A stretch of DNA of 64,000 nt. It comes from Levilactobacillus enshiensis. Its GTDB lineage: Bacteria; Bacillota; Bacilli; Lactobacillales; Lactobacillaceae. The notes under the pieces were generated by a model, which did not search any database, had not been told where the DNA came from, and worked only from the letters and a program-made list of their open reading frames with translations. The stretch covers positions 88,126 through 152,125 of the forward strand of contig NZ_SULH01000005.1 in NCBI RefSeq assembly GCF_007115095.1, given 5' to 3'. The position numbers and the translations under genes are program-made. Every line of letters starts with the position of its first letter. Position 1 is the stretch's first letter. Shown piece by piece: positions 33,966 to 42,289 of the stretch.

Positions 33966-34357
33966 ATTTGTTTAGGCCTCTTTTACTAAAAATCAAACAG
34001 AATGCTTGCGATTTTAATCGCGGGATGAATTGTGTGTTTCCTCCCTTTTCTTTTGGAACAAGATTAATACTAAACGATATTAGTTGAGAGAAAAAGGAAC
34101 GGACTGTTTACGTGGGTGAACGTAAAGGGATAGTTGCGGGTTGTGACAGTGACAGTAACGGTAGTATATGATCAGCGATATCTTGTTTAAAAAATACAAA
34201 GGTGCTATCTCTGATGATATAATTTCGGATATTAAGAGCATGTCATAAAATTGTTGAAATACTTATGTAGTGTAAGGTTCCGTCAATAGAGTGATATTGC
34301 CTGTAACCTAAGTAGTGGCTTTTCTGCAAGGGTTAGTAAAAGTTGCGAGACTTAGGC
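33966..34357. other. Intergenic, AT-rich
   Basis: About 390 bases. A palindrome GCGATTttAATCGC lies near 34010. No gene is convincing; a 26-codon plus-strand frame at 34168 has no ribosome-binding site. Confidence 0.5.
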
Positions 34358-34867
34358 TTACTTAATTTGATAAACAACGGTTTTTGACGGTGTAATCCAT
34401 TTGTCTTCAATAACGACGTAGCAACTAATTAGACTGAAAACAATGACTAGTAGTGAGACTAAAATGATGGTCTTATGTAGACTATTATATTTGGTATTTC
34501 GCCACATGACGTACATAGGTAAAAAGATCCCGACTGGAGGGAGAAGAACTGAAACTATTGCCAGTAATATCAAGATGATTCCTTCGTCAGTATTTTGATA
34601 GGGGAACGTGTTGATCTTTTTTAACTGTTTCCTTTTTTCAGCAATTTGCTCGTTATTGGCATCAATTTGTTCTTTTAATTCTGAATTATCCTTTAGTAAT
34701 TTATCAATCGACATTTTATAAATATCGCTGAGCTGAATTAGATTGTCCAGGTCTGGATAGCCGCGACCATTTTCCCATTTTGAAATGGATTGGCGGGTGA
34801 CGTGTAGAATTGTGGCAACCTCGTTTTGTGAAAATCCTTGTGCAATACGAGCACTTTTTAGTTGCAA
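34358..34867 (-). CDS. XRE regulator with C-terminal membrane segments
   Basis: 169 aa from TTG 34867. Helix-turn-helix: LKSARIAQGFSQNEVATILHVTRQSISKWENGRGYPDLDNL; then a coiled-coil linker (LKDNSELKEQIDANNEQIAEKRKQLKKI) and two membrane helices near 95-115 and 135-155. The TTG has no ribosome-binding site. GGAGG at 34892-34896 is spaced ideally (8 nt) for an in-frame ATC at 34882, which would add IADFS, as in related proteins (x-FSLQLK). So the true start may be a near-cognate ATC. Confidence 0.75.
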   Translation of the reverse strand: MQLKSARIAQGFSQNEVATILHVTRQSISKWENGRGYPDLDNLIQLSDIYKMSIDKLLKDNSELKEQIDANNEQIAEKRKQLKKINTFPYQNTDEGIILILLAIVSVLLPPVGIFLPMYVMWRNTKYNSLHKTIILVSLLVIVFSLISCYVVIEDKWITPSKTVVYQIK

Positions 34868-34968
34868 GCTAAAATCTGCGATTAGATATTCCTCCTGTGT
34901 AAGAAAAGTTTTTTCTGTTTTTCTATAAAAATCGAGTTATGTCCGGTCTCTTTGTTAATTAGTAAGTA

Positions 34969-35238
34969 CTAAAGCCATTTACTCAAAACGACTAAAATTA
35001 ATACAATTAACGGAAAAAAAACCGTAATAATTCGCAAGTACCAAGATAATGTCAAAAGCCAGTTCTTACTTTTAATCTTTTTAAAGTATTCTCTCATCCA
35101 AGAATAGGCAACTACAGATATCAATACCAGATTTACCACCTGTGTAACAAAATTCTCTCTTAAAATAACAGGTATCAACATCAAAGCAATCAGGCAACAC
35201 ACATCGTAGCCTATTATAAGTGGCTTTATACTCTTCAA
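34969..35238 (-). CDS. Membrane protein of unknown function (89 aa)
   Basis: TTG 35238 preceded by AGGAGG at 9 nt. Three hydrophobic stretches (PLIIGYDVCCLIALMLIPVIL, FVTQVVNLVLISVVAYSW, YLRIITVFFPLIVLILVVL) separated by short basic loops. It lies upstream of the XRE membrane regulator in the same direction; a common operon is possible. No family recognised. Confidence 0.6.
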   Translation of the reverse strand: MKSIKPLIIGYDVCCLIALMLIPVILRENFVTQVVNLVLISVVAYSWMREYFKKIKSKNWLLTLSWYLRIITVFFPLIVLILVVLSKWL

Positions 35239-35511
35239 TATATTTTCCCTCCTAAACACTTTTTACTAGTATCTAACTAACCTTTAGTCTACCCGAAATG
35301 CCAAATCAAGTGCAACACTTGTCAGAATAACTATGGTCATGGCGCCATGCTTTTAACGTAACTTGAGTTGGAATAGTGGGAAAAGTTTAAGGGCCTCACA
35401 GGCACTGAGGTAGTTCAAGAACTTCCAAAGCTTGTGGTTAAGAATGTCATATATGGCATAATAAGCGCAACAGCTTCCAAAAAATATTTACTCCATTCTC
35501 GCAATCGGTCA

Positions 35512-35595
35512 TTACACTTGACCAGTCATCATAACGTTATAGCAACCAAATAGGATTGCCAAACAAGTAAACATAGTAACAAATATATTCTTCAT
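35512..35595 (-). CDS. 27-aa hydrophobic peptide with sequestered start
   Basis: ATG 35595, GGAGG 7 nt upstream. Sequence begins MKNIFVTMFTCLAILFG, then CYNVMMTGQV: a short basic start, one hydrophobic segment and a polar tail, as in small type I toxins or pheromone/lipoprotein signal peptides (LFGC resembles a weak lipobox). Both the Shine-Dalgarno and the ATG are buried in a perfect 15-bp hairpin, which argues for a real, tightly regulated gene. Confidence 0.6.
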   Translation of the reverse strand: MKNIFVTMFTCLAILFGCYNVMMTGQV

Positions 35596-35629
35596 AGATT
35601 TAACCTCCTGATTCGAGGTTAAATCTATG
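35593..35629 (-). promoter_or_regulatory. 15-bp hairpin burying Shine-Dalgarno and start codon
   Basis: CATAGATTTAACCTC, 7-base loop, GAGGTTAAATCTATG: every base pairs. On the mRNA the GAGG and AUG of the 27-aa peptide are in the 3' arm, so translation is blocked unless the stem is opened. Confidence 0.85.
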
Positions 35630-35686
35630 CATGATAAGGCATAAGGAACGCTCTATTTACCAATAGGAAACGTTCCCTTTACATTG

Positions 35687-35726
35687 AAAAAAGGAAATCC
35701 AATTTCAAATTGAATTTCCTTTTTTT
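35687..35726. terminator. Bidirectional terminator
   Basis: AAAAAAGGAAAT-c-CAATT/AATTG-a-ATTTCCTTTTTT; it ends the DUF536 transcript from the right. Confidence 0.85.
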
Positions 35727-35755
35727 ATTCTTATAAGATACGCTAGCTTGACTAA

Positions 35756-36250
35756 CTATTTACTACTAAAGAACCGTGCAAGCCATTTTTTATGTTCATC
35801 ACTTACCTGTTGTGTTACCGTTCCCTTATCGCCATTTGCGATTTGCGTTTTCAATTTGCGTTCTTCACTTGCAATTTTTAGTAATTTTTGGAGTTGCTCA
35901 TTAGTCGAATCCAGCCGTTCCTGTGTTTGAGCCTGCAGTTGCTGTGACTGGTTTAGGGCTTTTAATAAGTTTGAAATTTGCTGATCCTTAATTGCCAGTT
36001 GCTCATGAAAAACGTCGACTGGGCTTTTTCCTGTTTGCATTTTAGAATTGCGTTTTTTTGCGTCATCACCAGAACTACTTAACCGAGCCGTTAACACTTT
36101 TTCTCCTAATTCACTTACTAATAATTTATTTCCTTCTTTCGACACATACAGTTGTCGAAATTCATCATCCATTTGCTTACGAATAGTTTGTTTACTAACG
36201 GATTGCTCCTCAGCAATTTGGCGAATTGTTTTAAGACTCAAGTTTACCAT
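35756..36250 (-). CDS. DUF536 family, plasmid replication-associated protein
   Basis: 164 aa. N-terminal helix-turn-helix (LKTIRQIAEEQSVSKQTIRKQMDDEF), then a long coiled coil (IKDQQISNLLKALNQSQQLQAQTQERLDSTNEQLQKLL). This is the layout of the DUF536/RepX-type proteins encoded next to repB on lactic-acid-bacterial theta plasmids. No repB or origin repeats are seen here, so it is likely a plasmid remnant in the chromosome, or a plasmid-derived regulator. Confidence 0.8.
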   Translation of the reverse strand: MVNLSLKTIRQIAEEQSVSKQTIRKQMDDEFRQLYVSKEGNKLLVSELGEKVLTARLSSSGDDAKKRNSKMQTGKSPVDVFHEQLAIKDQQISNLLKALNQSQQLQAQTQERLDSTNEQLQKLLKIASEERKLKTQIANGDKGTVTQQVSDEHKKWLARFFSSK

Positions 36251-36389
36251 CCCACCTCCATTCTGAAATTACGCTACTTTTTATTATCTGAAGATATTTC
36301 TTCATAACTTTAGCTAGGCTCACTCAACATTTTGACTTTCCATACATACTTTAGAATACCCTAGTTTTCACCTAAATCGTAAGTAAAAT

Positions 36390-36424
36390 AAAAAACCGAT
36401 CAGCACTCCCCCGAGAACTGATCG
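36390..36424 (-). terminator. Terminator of Spx-family gene
   Basis: Minus strand: CGATCAG/CTGATCG stem followed by T6. Confidence 0.8.
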
Positions 36425-36431
36425 ATCTAGT

Positions 36432-36830
36432 CTATGAACTTAGTTGTGATTCCAAGTGGTGTAATTCCGCCGTCCGCACATCGCGAGGCAAGAACCGCCG
36501 AATTTCTTCTTCGTTGTAACCCACTTCAAGTCGCTTGTCATCAAAGATGATGGGGCGCTTGATTAGATCGGGGTATTTTACAACCAAATCAACCAACTGG
36601 CTAACCGAGAGCGTGTCAAGGTCAACGTGTAGTTGCTTGAAAACATTCGACCGGGTCGAAATGATGTCTTCACTGCCGTTTTCGGTCAAGCGAAGAATCT
36701 GCTTAATTTCGGCTGCGTTCAATGGCTTGGACTTGATGTTCCGTTCTCTGAACGCAATATCGTGTTCCTTCAGCCATGCACGGGCCTTCCGACTGGATGC
36801 GCTACTTGGCGCAATGTATAAATTGATCAT
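36432..36830 (-). CDS. Spx-family regulator lacking the redox CxxC
   Basis: 132 aa; ATG after GGAAG. Clear Spx/ArsC fold: SSRKARAWLKEHDIAFRERNI, EDIISTRSNVFKQL, the RPIIFDDKRLEVGYNEEEIRRFLPR signature. Spx binds RNA polymerase alpha and reprogrammes transcription under thiol stress through Cys10-x-x-Cys13; here both positions are Ser (PSSASSR). The protein probably still binds the polymerase but cannot be switched by disulphide formation. Monocistronic with its own terminator. Confidence 0.88.
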   Translation of the reverse strand: MINLYIAPSSASSRKARAWLKEHDIAFRERNIKSKPLNAAEIKQILRLTENGSEDIISTRSNVFKQLHVDLDTLSVSQLVDLVVKYPDLIKRPIIFDDKRLEVGYNEEEIRRFLPRDVRTAELHHLESQLSS

Positions 36831-37376
36831 ATCTCAGCACTTCCTTATCGTTGGATTGAGTAACGATAGAAAAAACAATTGACTTAGCTTGGTTGTAGCT
36901 AAATGTTTCACTGAATCATCTAGTAGAACCAACTTATATGTTACCACAACTGAATGAATAATCAACCTTTTTTGGAAACTTTCTAAATTACAAGCAACAT
37001 TTTTTAGTGAGTTGGTTGTTGCCCCCAACCATTACCTTGGACCCAATCGAATTTGTGAGATTAATTAAAAACAGCGTAATTATCACCGTTAGTTTCGTCA
37101 CAATGTCGCGACCATCGGTAAATTATCCCCTGATAAGTCATTTTGATTATCCATTAAATTCGCCACGTGTGTCTTTTTTATTTCTATGTATTAATATTCA
37201 TTTGATTAGAATTTATATTCATTTTTCGTTAAAATTTCCAGTTAAATTCATTACCCCAAACTAACCGATGTGGCTAAACCGGCGTTTCTGCTATGTAAAG
37301 ATATTCGTTTCCCCTTTCCATCACCATTAGTTGTAGAATGAGAACACAAAGTTATTTCCACTGGGAGGAATTTTCC
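36831..37376. other. Intergenic, AT-rich, divergent promoters
   Basis: About 545 bases between the Spx-like and antiporter genes. No credible gene: an 85-codon plus-strand frame at 37007 has no ribosome-binding site and unlikely composition. Confidence 0.55.
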
Positions 37377-39473
37377 GTGAACGTCTTCTATGCCGTCCTG
37401 CTACTGGTGCTCGCGACCATCGTCGCCAATACGATCTATCCGTATTTCCCACTGATTCCGCAGGCTTTCTACCAAATTTTTGCTGGGGCCATCCTGTCCC
37501 TGGTACCGCTCTACCACCACTTCGTCCTTGAGCCCGAAGTGTTTATGCTACTGATCATTGCGCCCCTCATGTTCTACGATGGTCGCAACGCCGATGGTAA
37601 AGAGCTCCGCCGCAACGTTGGCTCCGTCCTTTCCATGGCGGTCATCTTAGCCGTCCTCACCGTCATTCTGATGGGCTACCTGAGCCACGCCATGATTGCC
37701 AGCATTCCGTTAGCCCTGGCCTTCGCCCTCGCCGCCATCGTCACGCCAACCGATGCCGTGGCTGTATCATCGATCACCACCAACATGGCGGTTCCCGAAC
37801 GCGTCATGGGCATGCTGGAACGCGAGTCCCTCTTCAACGACGCTTCCGGTTTGGTAGCCTTCAACTTAGCTCTGGCCGCCTTTACAACTGGCCATTTCTC
37901 CGTTGGTGACGGTATCAAACATTTCTTGGTCGTCTTTCTCGGCGGCCTATTGATCGGTCTGATTCTGGGGATCGTTGCCGTTTGGGCCAGGGTCTACCTC
38001 GTCCAAAGTGGCAAGGACTCCGCCAGCGTCATCGTGCCCTACGATGTCCTGGTGCCCTTTCTCATCTACCTCGCCGCAGAGCACGCCGAACTATCCGGTA
38101 TCTTAGCCGTCGTCGCCGCGGGGCTGATCTACAGTGCCTCCAACAACCAGTTGCGGCTCTCCAGTACCCAACTGCAGCTCGTCTCCCGGTCGACCTGGAG
38201 CATCATCACCAGCGTCCTCAACGGCTTCGTTTTCGTCCTGTTAGGGGTCTCGCTACCAACCGTTTGGGTAAATATTCAGCAAGATCACAATAAGTCGTTG
38301 CCGACCTACCTGCTGTTGGCTGTGACCCTTTATCTGGTCATGCTCGCCCTGCGTTACCTCTGGATTCGTTTCGACTGGGCTCTGATTCATTCCGAAAAGG
38401 CCAACTTGCGGAAAAATGCATTGGTGGGCGCTTTATCCGGTGTGCACGGCACCATTACGTTAGCCATGGCTTTCTCCCTACCCCTAACGTTTAACGGCGC
38501 CAGCTTCCCCTTCCGCAATACGATGATCTTCATCGCCGCGGTCGTCATTATCCTAAGCTTACTGGTCCCGACCGTGGTACTCCCGTTCGTGTTGCCAAAT
38601 AAGACGCTTCCCGTGGATCCCGCAACCGCACTCAAGGAACGTAAGGCACTAGTGGCCTACGCGACCGACCGGCTGGCCCAAGAAAGTACCGCTGAACCCG
38701 CCACGACGCAGGCTGTGATTGAGATTCTCAACAGTCAAGCCACGAACCAACGCCCGGACAAAAAGAAAATGCAGACGATCTTGAACCAGGCCACTCAGGT
38801 CGAAGTCGAGACGGTTCAGGCCTTCGCCGACGATGGCACGATTCCACAGAGTTTCGCTGCTAGATACGTTCGGCTGTTGGTGATCAAATCGCAGATGAAC
38901 AGTAACAACCCCTTCGTCAACATCTCCATCTGGGTCCGTTTCGTTTGGCACCGGGTCGCACACGCCCTCACGCACCGGGCCATTCATGGTCTGACGCGTA
39001 ATCGTCGCCGGGATAAACGAATCGCGCAGCAACGGCAGCAGCTTCAACAGCGGCCCCACACAGCCGAACAGCAGGCGGCCCAAGAACGCCGGATTGCGTT
39101 ACAGAAAGAACGGGGACAGCGGCGACCACGCAACCAACGGATCGACCAGCAACGCCGCGAGAACTTTTACAAGATCGAGGCGGGGGTCTACGCCAACGTT
39201 ATCGACTTTCTCACGAAGATTGCCAGCGTCGACAATCAGACTGAGGTCAACACCGTGCGGAACTACTACAATGCTCGCCATCGCCGCATGAACACCAAAC
39301 AAGATGACAGCCAACAAAACGAACTGTTCATTCAAGCTTTCCAATTTGAATACACCTACGTCCGCGAACAACGTAACGCCCACAAGTTGTCGCCGGCCTT
39401 GGCAGAAGAACTTTACCAGCAAATTTCCACCGATCAAATGCTCTACATGCAAGAAATTGCGGCGACCGACTAG
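37377..39473 (+). CDS. Na+/H+ antiporter, CPA1/NhaP family
   Basis: 698 aa from GTG 37377 (GGGAGGAA 8 nt upstream). About 12 hydrophobic segments in the first ~410 residues with the CPA1 ion-site motifs ATPTDAVAVSS and FNDASGLVAF. The C-terminal ~280 residues are cytoplasmic and highly charged, including an Arg/Gln-rich stretch, as in bacterial NhaP/YjcE-type exchangers. It exports Na+ (or K+) for H+ and supports pH and salt homeostasis. Confidence 0.9.
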   Translation: MNVFYAVLLLVLATIVANTIYPYFPLIPQAFYQIFAGAILSLVPLYHHFVLEPEVFMLLIIAPLMFYDGRNADGKELRRNVGSVLSMAVILAVLTVILMGYLSHAMIASIPLALAFALAAIVTPTDAVAVSSITTNMAVPERVMGMLERESLFNDASGLVAFNLALAAFTTGHFSVGDGIKHFLVVFLGGLLIGLILGIVAVWARVYLVQSGKDSASVIVPYDVLVPFLIYLAAEHAELSGILAVVAAGLIYSASNNQLRLSSTQLQLVSRSTWSIITSVLNGFVFVLLGVSLPTVWVNIQQDHNKSLPTYLLLAVTLYLVMLALRYLWIRFDWALIHSEKANLRKNALVGALSGVHGTITLAMAFSLPLTFNGASFPFRNTMIFIAAVVIILSLLVPTVVLPFVLPNKTLPVDPATALKERKALVAYATDRLAQESTAEPATTQAVIEILNSQATNQRPDKKKMQTILNQATQVEVETVQAFADDGTIPQSFAARYVRLLVIKSQMNSNNPFVNISIWVRFVWHRVAHALTHRAIHGLTRNRRRDKRIAQQRQQLQQRPHTAEQQAAQERRIALQKERGQRRPRNQRIDQQRRENFYKIEAGVYANVIDFLTKIASVDNQTEVNTVRNYYNARHRRMNTKQDDSQQNELFIQAFQFEYTYVREQRNAHKLSPALAEELYQQISTDQMLYMQEIAATD

Positions 39474-39637
39474 TTTCTCCACGTTGCGTCACATTTTCTT
39501 CACAATTAACTGTTATAGTTGTCGCATAACTTACGAATTAACTACGAATAAGTTACCAATTTTACTCCTCCAAAAGTAAAAATAACGGGCGATTGGCTAC
39601 GGCGGTCGACCCACTACTCCAAACGTAATATACGTTC

Positions 39638-39681
39638 ACAAAAAGCGACGACGCAGACAATTTCGGTCTGGTCGTCGTTTT
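39638..39681 (+). terminator. Rho-independent terminator
   Basis: GCGACGAC-g-CAGAC/GTCTG-g-TCGTCG, then T6. Confidence 0.85.
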
Positions 39682-39812
39682 TTGTTGGGATAATTCCCAC
39701 TCCCAGGACCGGCGTTACTGGTAAGGAAAAGCCATTTGGGTCAGCACACCGCAAAAATCAGTGCATTAAGTGAGAAAACATCTCATAATCGAACGATTTT
39801 TGCCACCAGAAA

Positions 39813-39841
39813 TTTACACACATCGCAAACTAGCTTATAAT
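39813..39841 (+). promoter_or_regulatory. Promoter of 5'-nucleotidase gene
   Basis: TTTACA, 17 bp, TATAAT, 54 bp before the ATG. Confidence 0.7.
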
Positions 39842-39895
39842 TTCTTTAACACGTTAAAGATTTGGCGTCTTTTCGCGAATTGGAGGGTGACAGTT

Positions 39896-41467
39896 ATGAA
39901 GCTGACAATTTTATCGACGAGCGATACCCACGGGTACGTCTTCCCCACAAACTATGTGAAAAAGGGAAGCCACCAGGGATTTGGCCTGGCGCGCGCTGCC
40001 ACGGTGATTGCCCGCGAACAAGCTAACGCTCAAGGTCCCGTGGTGACCATTGAGAATGGTGATTTTCTAGAGGGCTCCCCACTGGCCTACTATGTGGCCC
40101 GGGTCAAGCCCGACCGTAATCCACAACCACTCATGAACATTTACAATCAAGTTAATTATGACTGCGGGATCCTGGGCAACCATGAATTTAATTATGGTCA
40201 GGCGTACCTGCAGGCTGCCATTCGTGACGCCAAACGAACGATCCTGTGCGCAAACATTTTGGACGCTAACGGCCAACCCGAATATGGGCAGCCTTACAAG
40301 ATCATCGAAAAGGATGGCATCAAGATCGGTGTCCTCGGTCTGACCACCCAAGCCGTCTACAAATGGGAGAAAGCCACTAATATTAGCGGTCTGCAATTCG
40401 AATCGGCCTTCATCGCCGCCAAGAAATACGTGCCCATCATCAGAGAACACGCTGATGTCGTTGTTGTCTGCTACCACGGGGGCTTTGAACGCGATCTAGT
40501 CACGGGGCAACCCAATGACATTCACGTGGGCGAAAACGAAGCCTACCACATTTTAGAGGCCATTCCCGGCATTGATGCCTTAGTCACAGGGCACCAACAC
40601 CGTCAATTGGCCACCGACGTCTTTGACATTCCGACCACCCAACCCGGCTTTCGGGGGCAAGCTGTCGGCAAGATTACGCTGGAGCTCGACCGTGACGCTA
40701 ACGGCACCGTGCACGTCACCCAGCACCACGCCGAACTGGTCAGTGCTGAAAAGGCGCCTCTGGACGCCAAGGTCTTGACCGCTGCCAACGACCTCAACAA
40801 CGAAGTCGGTCATTGGCTGGATCAACCGTTGGGCCATATCAAAGGCGACATGACATTCACCGACCCCTTTGCCGCTCGGATTCACGAGACGCCCTACATT
40901 GAATTTATTCAAAAGGTCCAGATGGCGACCATGGGGGCCGACATTTCCGCAACGGCCTTGTTTAACGACGAAGCCCGCGGATTTGAGAATCCCATTACCA
41001 TGCGCAATATCATGACCAACTACGTCTATCCCAACGGTCTGTCCCTCCTGAATATTACCGGCGCTGACCTGAAGGCGGCGTTGGAAGTCAGTGCGCGCTA
41101 CTTCACCGTGAAAAATGGCGAGATTGCTGTTAATCCAGCCTTCGTCCACCCGAAACGGCGGCAATACAACTACGATATGTATGAGGGCGTCGACTACCGG
41201 CTGAACGTGGCGAAGCCCATGGGCCACCGGGTCGAAAATCTGACGTACCACGGCCAACCCGTCACGCCGGAACAACCCCTCCGCATCGCATTGAACCAAT
41301 ACCGGGCAGTCGGTGGCGGTCACTATGCCATGTTTGGCGCCGACAAGATCATTGCGGAGAGCCAGGGAGCGATGAGCGAAATCATCGCGGACTACCTACA
41401 AGAGCACCCGACGATAGATGCGACCACTAACGATAATTTTAGCGTGGTCAATGACCCACAAGATTAA
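39896..41467 (+). CDS. Bifunctional metallophosphatase/5'-nucleotidase, cytoplasmic
   Basis: 523 aa from ATG 39896 (GGAGGGTGA upstream). N-terminal metallophosphoesterase domain with all metal motifs: Asp and His in STSDTHGY, Asn-Asp region NGDFLEG, GNHEFNYG, YHGGFERD and GHQHRQ. The C-terminal 5'-nucleotidase domain carries the substrate-binding NQYRAVGGGHYAMFG. No signal peptide or wall anchor, so it is YunD-like rather than the exported UshA type. It dephosphorylates nucleotides or nucleotide sugars. Confidence 0.88.
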   Translation: MKLTILSTSDTHGYVFPTNYVKKGSHQGFGLARAATVIAREQANAQGPVVTIENGDFLEGSPLAYYVARVKPDRNPQPLMNIYNQVNYDCGILGNHEFNYGQAYLQAAIRDAKRTILCANILDANGQPEYGQPYKIIEKDGIKIGVLGLTTQAVYKWEKATNISGLQFESAFIAAKKYVPIIREHADVVVVCYHGGFERDLVTGQPNDIHVGENEAYHILEAIPGIDALVTGHQHRQLATDVFDIPTTQPGFRGQAVGKITLELDRDANGTVHVTQHHAELVSAEKAPLDAKVLTAANDLNNEVGHWLDQPLGHIKGDMTFTDPFAARIHETPYIEFIQKVQMATMGADISATALFNDEARGFENPITMRNIMTNYVYPNGLSLLNITGADLKAALEVSARYFTVKNGEIAVNPAFVHPKRRQYNYDMYEGVDYRLNVAKPMGHRVENLTYHGQPVTPEQPLRIALNQYRAVGGGHYAMFGADKIIAESQGAMSEIIADYLQEHPTIDATTNDNFSVVNDPQD

Positions 41468-41480
41468 TCTGAAACAACTG

Positions 41481-41540
41481 AAAAACGGTTATCATTTCTA
41501 CCCTGCTCTGCAGCGAGATGGAAATGATAACCGTTTTTTT
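41481..41540 (+). terminator. Rho-independent terminator, long stem
   Basis: AAAAACGGTTATCATTTC/GAAATGATAACCGTTTTTTT, 18-bp stem. Confidence 0.9.
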
Positions 41541-41609
41541 GGACGACCTTAAAAAAACGCTCCGATGACAGGACGTTTTGGCGTTACTTTTCAGAAATAT
41601 GGACTATAT

Positions 41610-41957
41610 TCACCAGATCATGGGCATGGGTGATAACTTAAAAACAGCATTTAATATCATGGTCAACATGTACCCCCCTGTGACAGTAACAACACTGGTA
41701 ACTAGTAAACATATTATCCACGATATTGCCTTCGAATCAACGCTTTTCCCATATTTATAAATTTTATTCAAGACGGATACGGTTAGTATACCAATGCCAC
41801 ATAATAACGTTATCGTTAGCAGCAATCGATACCCACTATAACTACCTGCCCTGGTTCCCCAGTCAATCATAGGATTAATAACAAACACAGCAGTGACCGC
41901 TAATCCCACACCTAAAATAGCAGATAAAAATATTTGTGTTCCAATTATTTTTTTCAT
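41610..41957 (-). CDS. Membrane protein of unknown function (115 aa)
   Basis: ATG preceded by AAGGAAAG. Three hydrophobic helices (residues about 7-30, 45-63, 78-105) with few charges. No motif recognised. Monocistronic and AT-rich relative to its neighbours. Confidence 0.6.
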   Translation of the reverse strand: MKKIIGTQIFLSAILGVGLAVTAVFVINPMIDWGTRAGSYSGYRLLLTITLLCGIGILTVSVLNKIYKYGKSVDSKAISWIICLLVTSVVTVTGGYMLTMILNAVFKLSPMPMIW

Positions 41958-42289
41958 GACTTTTTTTCTTTCCTTGTTGAGCCCATCATAAATTAGTCAT
42001 TCCCCTTTGATAGTTAAACTAAAAACTTTAGCTTTTTAAGTATGCTATCGATAGCACTATATCTTAGAAGTACGCCTATGAGGAAGAACGCAACTATTTA
42101 CGTCTTCGTCATGTAAACTACCGCGTTCCCCTTACTTTAAATCATAAACTAGTTACTAGTTGTACAACCAGTAGCCCAATTGTGGGCAATATCCATCGTA
42201 AGATTAAGCTACAGAAAAAAGGCCCAATTCTAAAGTGAATTGAACCTCCAAATTCTCCATATCAACACCCGTTGACAAAGAGCCTACCA
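41958..42289. other. Intergenic region
   Basis: Promoter region of the 115-aa membrane-protein gene and the terminator of the RNase-Y-like gene at 42215-42247; nothing else seen. Confidence 0.5.
42215..42247 (-). terminator. Terminator of RNase-Y-like gene
   Basis: Minus strand: AGGtTCAATTC/GAATTGgGCC-type stem followed by T6. Confidence 0.75.

Noticed and set aside
37007..37264. 85-codon plus-strand frame upstream of the antiporter
   Set aside because: AT-rich intergenic DNA, no ribosome-binding site, implausible residue composition.
40580..41323. 247-codon minus-strand frame inside the 5'-nucleotidase gene
   Set aside because: Antisense shadow of a gene with complete catalytic motifs; no start signal.
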